In this document: piece after piece, positions 6,187 through 10,280 of the stretch | How the letters are laid out: each line of letters begins with the position of its first letter | Position numbering within the stretch: the stretch's first letter is position 1 | Assembly: GCA_937877765.1 (NCBI GenBank) | Contig: CALGBN010000266.1 | Coordinates: forward strand, 1 to 10,280 | Length of the DNA stretch: 10,280 nucleotides | Reading direction: 5' to 3' | DNA from: Candidatus Bathyarchaeota archaeon | GTDB lineage: Archaea > Thermoproteota > Bathyarchaeia > TCS64 | The notes under the pieces: model-generated | Told to the model about the DNA's origin: nothing | Database searches by the model: none | What the model saw: only the letters and a program-made list of their open reading frames with translations | Program-made: the position numbers and the translations under genes

Positions 6187-6981
6187 TTAACCAGTTATTT
6201 CACTGGATAGTTTCTCTTCTAGAATCTTTAGGTCTTCTAGGCTGAGTCTTGATACCCATGAGCCGAGAACATCTTCACTTAGCTCTAGATCAGTGACGAG
6301 TCTCTTTCCCTCTCTCTTGGTATCACATACCTCTGATCGGATCAAGGACTCCCGTAGCGCGTTTTTCGTGTATTTGTCGCCTTGTTGAAGTAACTCTACG
6401 AGTACTTTCTCTGTTTTCGATTGGTCTGATCTCGGTTTAAGAGATATTATCGTAGTTGATACGCGTGGCTCAGGGAGGTATGCGTCGAATGATACCTCCT
6501 CATGCTGTGTTATATCGTAGAATAGCTGTGCTTGCCATGAGAGCTTGGTGTATTTCTCACCGGGTTCTGCTTGTAGTGTTTTTGCGAATCCTTTTGGTAC
6601 TATGAATGTTGCTGATTTGAAGCCTAGTAGGAGGGTTCGCTGGAAGAATGCCTCGCTAATCATGTAGGGTAGGTTTGAGACGAGCCTATCGTGTTTTGGT
6701 AGATATGTTTTCAACGCATCATCGTTGATGATCTTAATGTTATCAGCATCTTTGAACCGGGATTCCAGTATTGGGATATATTTCTGGTTCTTCTCAATAC
6801 AGATTAGATAACGAGCATGAGGCAACAAGGACTCTGTTATGTTCCCGGCTCCGGGTCCAATCTCAAGAACCGTCTCATCTGGTTGGATTTCACTATACGC
6901 TGTGAACCGCTTAATTACATCAGGGTCTATGAGCTGTTGTTCATCATTAGCTGGGTTAACTGCTACATTAAAACGGGTCAA
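6187..6981 (-). CDS. KsgA/Dim1-type rRNA dimethyladenosine transferase, divergent
   Basis: A 264-residue class-I SAM methyltransferase. Motif I is VLEIGPGAGNIT (38-49), the acidic residue that binds the ribose is Glu63 in CIEKN, INDDAL (85-90) is the adenine-side motif, and SNLPYMIS (102-109) is the catalytic NLPY motif of KsgA/Dim1/Erm enzymes. These enzymes dimethylate two adjacent adenines near the 3' end of 16S rRNA during small-subunit assembly. EPRVSTTIISLKPR matches the C-terminal family block. Two places are atypical: the N-terminal GQxFL motif is replaced by EQQLID (14-19), and the usual Q-E pair after the NLPY block reads VPKGFAKTL (128-136). A divergent orthologue or a paralogue is possible. 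The only plausible start is TTG at 6981, just downstream of a hairpin/T-rich element; no SD is visible, so the 5' end is uncertain. Confidence 0.85.
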   Translation of the reverse strand: MTRFNVAVNPANDEQQLIDPDVIKRFTAYSEIQPDETVLEIGPGAGNITESLLPHARYLICIEKNQKYIPILESRFKDADNIKIINDDALKTYLPKHDRLVSNLPYMISEAFFQRTLLLGFKSATFIVPKGFAKTLQAEPGEKYTKLSWQAQLFYDITQHEEVSFDAYLPEPRVSTTIISLKPRSDQSKTEKVLVELLQQGDKYTKNALRESLIRSEVCDTKREGKRLVTDLELSEDVLGSWVSRLSLEDLKILEEKLSSEITG

Positions 6982-7009
6982 TAATAAAAGGGTCTGAGCC
7001 CTTAGGCTC
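6980..7009 (-). terminator. Hairpin with T-rich tail between the unknown gene and ksgA
   Basis: On the minus strand AAGGG (7003-6999) pairs with CCCTT (6992-6988) around a six-base loop and runs into TTATTATT. A competing stem, GAGCC/GGCTC (7009-7005 and 7000-6996), shares bases with it. This probably ends the transcript of the gene at 7014-7757. The T-rich tail could also contribute to a ksgA promoter. Confidence 0.5.
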
Positions 7010-7013
7010 TGGT

Positions 7014-7757
7014 TTACAGGAGGTATCTGGGTTCGCCTTTTATGGACTCAACTAGTTCCAAGGTTTCTTGGACTTCTTCATCAGTACCTTCAACTAGAAT
7101 CCTGATAGCCCCTTCAGCCCCTGCAATTCCCCCGGCACTGTAAAGGTATGCGTCTACGGCTGTAAGTATCTCCAAGGCTTCTATTTCGGTGATAATGGTG
7201 CCTGTGACTGGCCACATTCTTGGTCCCTCATAGTCTTCCTCGTTTGCAAGCATGTATAGCTCGTTGATGTCCTCGTAGGTTAATTTCTCTAGCCCGATAG
7301 GAATGATGAGTTGTACTTGTTTACCGATAATGTGCCCAAGGGTGTTACCGATGGTGGCTCCATCCATACCGCCTATGAGAATTCCGGCAAGGTATTCCTC
7401 GTAGTTGAGCACGTTTGCTCCCTTGATGTAAATGTCACCCTTCTTTAGGTCTGGTGCAATGGTAACACGATCATATTGATCCGCAACTTTTCCTTTAATG
7501 AATACCTTGTCAGGTATCTTGTCTGCTTGTGGGTTGGGGTCTTTTTCAGGTTCTTTTGGTGTGGTTATACCGCTTCTGTATGCTCGTTTATCGATTTTCT
7601 TGCCCCAGAGTTCCTCAAGAACATAAGCGTTTGTTATGCCTGTGGCAACAACAACGGTTCTGTTCTCCATTGCTTCTTGGACTTCGGGTAGTGCTGCGAC
7701 TGCTTTCGCTATTAGCCGTTTTGACTCGGCTACGGTGAGTACAAATTGACGTTTCAT
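7014..7757 (-). CDS. Conserved protein of unknown function, Rossmann-like
   Basis: I do not recognise a named family. The 247 residues are soluble-looking and alternate beta strands with helices. Notable features are a hydrophobic strand and Gly turn TVVVATGITNAY (34-45), KGDIYIKGANVLN (106-118), the Gly-rich loop GGMDGATIGNTLG (129-141), IIPIGLEKL (151-159), and a C-terminal SAGGIAGAEGAIRILVEGT (207-225) ending in SIKGEP. The look is that of a nucleotide- or sugar-phosphate-binding alpha/beta protein. I recall similar uncharacterised proteins in anaerobic bacteria and archaea, but this is memory, not a search. The ATG at 7757 lies 27 bases from the centre of a TATA-like element (7780-7788) with no SD, so the transcript is probably leaderless. 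It is divergent from the GH3 homologue and followed by a terminator-like hairpin. Confidence 0.8.
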   Translation of the reverse strand: MKRQFVLTVAESKRLIAKAVAALPEVQEAMENRTVVVATGITNAYVLEELWGKKIDKRAYRSGITTPKEPEKDPNPQADKIPDKVFIKGKVADQYDRVTIAPDLKKGDIYIKGANVLNYEEYLAGILIGGMDGATIGNTLGHIIGKQVQLIIPIGLEKLTYEDINELYMLANEEDYEGPRMWPVTGTIITEIEALEILTAVDAYLYSAGGIAGAEGAIRILVEGTDEEVQETLELVESIKGEPRYLL

Positions 7758-7779
7758 GGGTTAAGGGGAGAGTTGCGGG

Positions 7780-7788
7780 TTATTAAAT
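7780..7788. promoter_or_regulatory. Possible shared TATA-like element of a divergent promoter
   Basis: TTATTAAAT (ATTTAATAA on the other strand) is the only AT-rich box in the 72-base spacer between divergent start codons. Its centre is 27 bases from the minus-strand ATG at 7757, ideal for a leaderless transcript. It is 46 bases from the plus-strand GTG at 7830, which would give a leader of about 19 bases. Confidence 0.5.
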
Positions 7789-7829
7789 CGATCACAACCC
7801 CAAAAAGCAGGGTGGGCAGATTCTAGTCT

Positions 7830-8960
7830 GTGTTCGCAGACGCCCTTGAACGGGCCCAGAAAAACCTAGAGGAATACGAATCAGCCATAGGGGCTCCTGA
7901 AAAAACTCAAAGAAATTTACTACACAAATTATTAGAGGATTACAACGAAACCTGTTACGGCGCTCGATATGGTTTAGAACCTTCATTATCACTGGAGGGG
8001 TATCGAAAAAAAGCACCCGTTATCACATACCATAACCTAAGACCCTTGTTTGAGGAAATAAGACACGGAGATTACAGCGTATTACTCAAAGAGGAACCCA
8101 TAACATGGGTAATGACAAGAGGCACCACAGGGGAAAACAAGATCATACCAGTAACTGAGACCCATATGGACCACCTGATAAGAGGCGGGGCTCGTGCGGT
8201 TCTCAACACCGCCTTCAAAAGAGGGGGATTAGACGCCTTGATGGGTGGAGTTCTGAACCTCCAATTCCCAAGCAACACGCGGGTAATGAGGGTGGGGGGA
8301 GAGGAGTGGGTGTTTGGTTTCAGTAGTGGTACCTACGCTCGTCTGAACCCGATGATGGCTGGTCTTGGTTTGGTACCTCGTCAGGAGGAGATTGATGCCT
8401 TGGAGACCGGGCTCAGTATTGATGACTGGGAGAAAAGATACGAGTTCATCTACCAGCGGGCACGAGACGAGAACATCGTCACAATTATGGGTGTTGCACC
8501 TGTCCAGACAGGTTTTGCCCGGTACCTGAAGAAGACGCACGGCGTCAACCCACGAGACATATGGGATATGAAGGCGCTCTACACTACAAGCGTAGCCAAG
8601 ATACACACCAAATACAAGCCAATGCTACAGAAAATGTATGGTAATGTGTCAGTCGTTGAGATGTATACTGCTACCGAGGGTGCGTTCGGTCAACAAATGG
8701 ATGATTACCCGTATTGGAGACCAAACTTTGACCTGTACTTGTTTGAAGTGGAAACCAGTAAGGGCATTAAGATGCTCAGCGAACTCAAAAGAGGAGAATG
8801 GGGAAGACTCATAATATCAACCCCAATCCTGCCGCGTTACAAAATAGGTGATCTCGTTGAAGCTATGGGTAAGAACTATTACAGAGTTTTTGGACGCGAT
8901 AAACCTAGAGTTGTCTGGGAGCACCGGTTATACAATATGTTGTTTGGGTGGAGCAACTAG
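7830..8960 (+). CDS. GH3-family acyl-adenylase homologue lacking the C-terminal domain
   Basis: A 376-residue member of the GH3 branch of the adenylate-forming enzymes, known from plant enzymes that activate acyl acids such as jasmonate or auxin as acyl-AMP and join them to amino acids. Visible motifs are the ATP-binding loop TRGTTGENKIIPVTE (96-110, usually T/S-SGTT), YTATEGAFG (279-287, the Y-x-S/A-x-EG motif) and LPRYKIGDLVEAMG (334-347, the RYxxGD motif). The family is usually about 550 residues. Here the frame stops shortly after the hinge, so the mobile C-terminal domain of about 150 residues is absent. The sequence beyond the stop encodes a good gene on the other strand, so a simple frameshift is unlikely. 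The GTG start at 7830 follows an in-frame TAG at 7824. A hairpin, GTCTG (7826-7830) with CAGAC (7837-7841), straddles it. Substrate unknown. Confidence 0.85.
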   Translation: MFADALERAQKNLEEYESAIGAPEKTQRNLLHKLLEDYNETCYGARYGLEPSLSLEGYRKKAPVITYHNLRPLFEEIRHGDYSVLLKEEPITWVMTRGTTGENKIIPVTETHMDHLIRGGARAVLNTAFKRGGLDALMGGVLNLQFPSNTRVMRVGGEEWVFGFSSGTYARLNPMMAGLGLVPRQEEIDALETGLSIDDWEKRYEFIYQRARDENIVTIMGVAPVQTGFARYLKKTHGVNPRDIWDMKALYTTSVAKIHTKYKPMLQKMYGNVSVVEMYTATEGAFGQQMDDYPYWRPNFDLYLFEVETSKGIKMLSELKRGEWGRLIISTPILPRYKIGDLVEAMGKNYYRVFGRDKPRVVWEHRLYNMLFGWSN

Positions 8961-9436
8961 GGTAATGGGTTTCTGTTACGAGCAGTGAATCCCCTGAGAA
9001 CAATTATCAACCCGAGGCCGATCAACAGTATAGCCCACCAGTCTTGGATGTTGAAAGTAATACCACCACCTATTACTACTAAGACGCCTCCGCCGATGAA
9101 GTACCCGAGTGACTCATCCGTTGATCCTGTTTCCTGTAATGCGAGCAGCCCCCGGAATATCAGAATGACGCCTACGCCCATGAGGAAGTAACCTCCGAAG
9201 CCCCCGCCTCTGATCATGTTCTGATTATTGAGAAGCAATAATACGCCTAGCCATGTTACTATTAAACCGCCGATTACTGCGCCATAACGATCTTCTTGTT
9301 TCTCGTTTTTCTCGTCTTTTTCGTCTCTGTGACGTACTCTACGGTATGTTAATCCCTCTTTGAGAGGCGTTCTGCATTTTGTACAATAGTCGTCGTCTTC
9401 ACTTACCTCGTTACCGCATTTTGGACAGTAGGGCAT
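8957..9436 (-). CDS. Zinc-ribbon membrane protein with four helices
   Basis: A 159-residue protein. The N-terminus is a short zinc ribbon, CPKC (4-7) and CTKC (18-21), of the kind often found at the start of archaeal membrane proteins. A highly charged linker (about 31-50, many Lys, Glu, Asp and Arg) follows, then four hydrophobic segments (about 52-70, 80-100, 110-127 and 132-149) with repeated Gly-rich GVGVILIFRG and GLGLIIVLRG endings. The second and fourth helices look duplicated. The last helix begins DWWAILLIGLGLII, similar to LiaF/DUF5668-type membrane segments. The zinc ribbon should be cytoplasmic. The function is unknown. The ATG at 9436 has GGTGA five bases upstream. The stop codon overlaps that of the convergent GH3 gene. 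Confidence 0.8.
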   Translation of the reverse strand: MPYCPKCGNEVSEDDDYCTKCRTPLKEGLTYRRVRHRDEKDEKNEKQEDRYGAVIGGLIVTWLGVLLLLNNQNMIRGGGFGGYFLMGVGVILIFRGLLALQETGSTDESLGYFIGGGVLVVIGGGITFNIQDWWAILLIGLGLIIVLRGFTARNRNPLP

Positions 9437-9466
9437 ATTTTCACCAAATAGCCAAGTGAATAAGCC

Positions 9467-9476
9467 AATATTAAAG
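9467..9476 (-). promoter_or_regulatory. TATA-like box of the zinc-ribbon membrane protein gene
   Basis: CTTTAATATT on the minus strand lies about 35 bases before the ATG at 9436, giving an expected transcription start near 9444 and a short leader. A perfect palindrome abuts its upstream side, where the BRE would be. Confidence 0.4.
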
Positions 9477-9489
9477 ATTCTTAAGAATC
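9476..9489. repeat. Perfect 14-base palindrome GATTCTTAAGAATC
   Basis: Two GATTC/GAATC arms flank a central TTAA. The palindrome covers the stop codon of the MFS gene (TAA, 9481-9483) and touches the TATA-like box of the next gene. It could be a hairpin with T-rich tail ending the MFS transcript, or an operator for the zinc-ribbon gene. Confidence 0.5.
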
Positions 9490-10211
9490 AGGGTCAGCGA
9501 CGAAATACATCAAAACTGAAGCAGCCAACGCTAACCCAGCGACACTATACCAACCAACTGTGTAGCTGTTGGTTGCATCACGTACATAACCTAACACAAA
9601 AGGCAACACCAAAGCTCCGAAGGATGCAAATGTGTTGTTGATACCTGAGATGCTACCAGCGGCTTCAGTTCCAAATAACTCGGGTATGATGCTAAAGGCA
9701 GGACTGCGTGTGAAATTGATAAACCACCCTAACAAGAACACCAAACCATAGAGAATCGGGGTCCCGAGACCAAAAGTAAAAGATAAAATAAACAGACTTA
9801 AACAAAAGAATCCAGCCATCAATACCCGTTTCTTGCCAAAACGATCAGCCACAATACCACCAACCGGGTTTGATACGATTCCAGCAAAATTCAACAAAGA
9901 CATGGCTCCACTGGTGGCTACAATGCTTAATCCATACTCTTCTTTGAGCACTAGGGGCATCCATGCGATGAATGTGTAATATGAGCCCAACCGGATGAAT
10001 TGCACGAAACTCATGTACCAGAAACTAGGCACCTTTACGGGGATATCATTAAAGTTCATCCTTCTAGCCGAGACCCCGTCACGATCTTTCAAAAAATAAA
10101 AGGAGATCATGGCGGAACAGACACCAAATACACCCATTAGCTTCAAGCTACCTCTCCAACTCATTGAAGCACTCAACAAGGGAACAACCCACGAAGCCGC
10201 AATATTACCAG
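9481..10211 (-). CDS. MFS transporter, 5'-partial (C-terminal part)
   Basis: About 243 residues of a major facilitator transporter; the stop is TAA at 9481-9483 and the frame stays open to the insert end at 10211. The first residues, AGNIAASWVVPLLSASMSW, then RGSLKLMG, look like helix 5 and the start of helix 6, so about 150 N-terminal residues are missing. The linker SARRMNFNDIPVKVPSF leads into the second six-helix half, which carries a motif-A-like GGIVADRFGKKRV between helices 8 and 9. The FTRSPAFSIIPELFGTEAAGSISGINNTFASFG block is typical of sugar-acid/phosphate-type MFS members, but substrate assignment is not justified. TTG at 10179 is not the real start. It differs clearly in sequence from the transporter at 4897-6147, so they are not recent duplicates. 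Confidence 0.85.
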
Positions 10212-10280
10212 CTGTCTCTTATACACATCTCCGAGCCCACGAGACCTCTCTACATCTCGTATGCCGTCTTCTGCTTGAAA
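10212..10280 (+). other. Illumina Nextera i7-side adapter (artefact)
   Basis: 10212-10230 is the Tn5 mosaic end, 10231-10245 the Nextera read-2 adapter, 10246-10253 CTCTCTAC (an i7 index; I recall it as N707), and 10254-10277 the P7 flow-cell sequence. A trailing AAA is typical of reads running past the end of a short library molecule. None of this is genomic. Confidence 0.98.

Noticed and set aside
8229..8606. Minus-strand open frame inside the GH3 gene
   Set aside because: The GH3 frame carries continuous family motifs across this stretch; the opposite frame has none.
46..10211. tRNA, rRNA, CRISPR, defence or phage genes
   Set aside because: By eye I found no cloverleaf, rRNA-like segment, repeat-spacer array or hallmark defence or phage protein; small RNAs without strong structure cannot be excluded.

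Overview
The window is a 10,166-base piece of archaeal chromosome (about 46-10211) with complete Illumina Nextera adapter sequence still attached at both ends (1-45 and 10212-10280). Those flanks are library-preparation sequence, not biology. The genes at both edges, a lipoate ligase-type domain on the left and an MFS transporter on the right, are therefore cut by the end of the insert. The archaeal assignment rests on the cluster uS13-uS4-uS11-Rpo3-eL18: Rpo3 (RNA polymerase subunit D) and eL18 do not occur in bacteria, and this order is the classic archaeal one. TATA-like boxes about 27 bases upstream of several start codons agree. The phylum is not resolved; an Asgard-type or other mesophilic uncultured lineage is a guess only.

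Layout. 46-436 (+) is the 3' end of a lipoate-protein ligase C-terminal/LplB-like gene with a hairpin plus T-tract behind it. 509-3236 (-) is the ribosomal/RNA polymerase operon, read right to left from uS13 to eL18, with overlapping or closely packed genes and visible Shine-Dalgarno (SD) sequences. 3346-4416 (-) is a membrane-anchored beta-repeat (DUF4097-like) protein. 4607-4861 (-) is a stand-alone Lrp/AsnC-type effector-binding domain. 4897-6147 (-) is a complete 12-helix MFS transporter. 6187-6981 (-) is a divergent KsgA/Dim1-type rRNA dimethyladenosine transferase. 7014-7757 (-) is a conserved protein of unknown function. 7830-8960 (+) is a short GH3-family acyl-adenylase homologue, divergent from the unknown gene across a 72-base spacer that appears to hold one TATA-like element serving both. 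8957-9436 (-) is a zinc-ribbon membrane protein whose stop codon overlaps the GH3 stop. 9481-10211 (-) is the C-terminal part of a second MFS transporter.

How the genes fit together. The left third is housekeeping translation and transcription, and KsgA is also a ribosome-assembly enzyme. The rest is a set of mostly singly transcribed genes, several of which look leaderless (TATA-like box about 22-30 bases from the start codon and no SD). The two membrane proteins at 3346-4416 and 8957-9436 have short Gly-rich helix pairs reminiscent of bacterial LiaI/LiaF-type envelope proteins. I found no CRISPR array, natural mobile element, tRNA, rRNA or recognisable defence or biosynthetic cluster. The most unusual items are the GH3 homologue without the usual C-terminal domain and its divergent unknown partner, the acidic tail and cysteine pattern of Rpo3, the operon ending at eL18, and a few dyad elements in short intergenic gaps. 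No gap between genes exceeds 190 bases.
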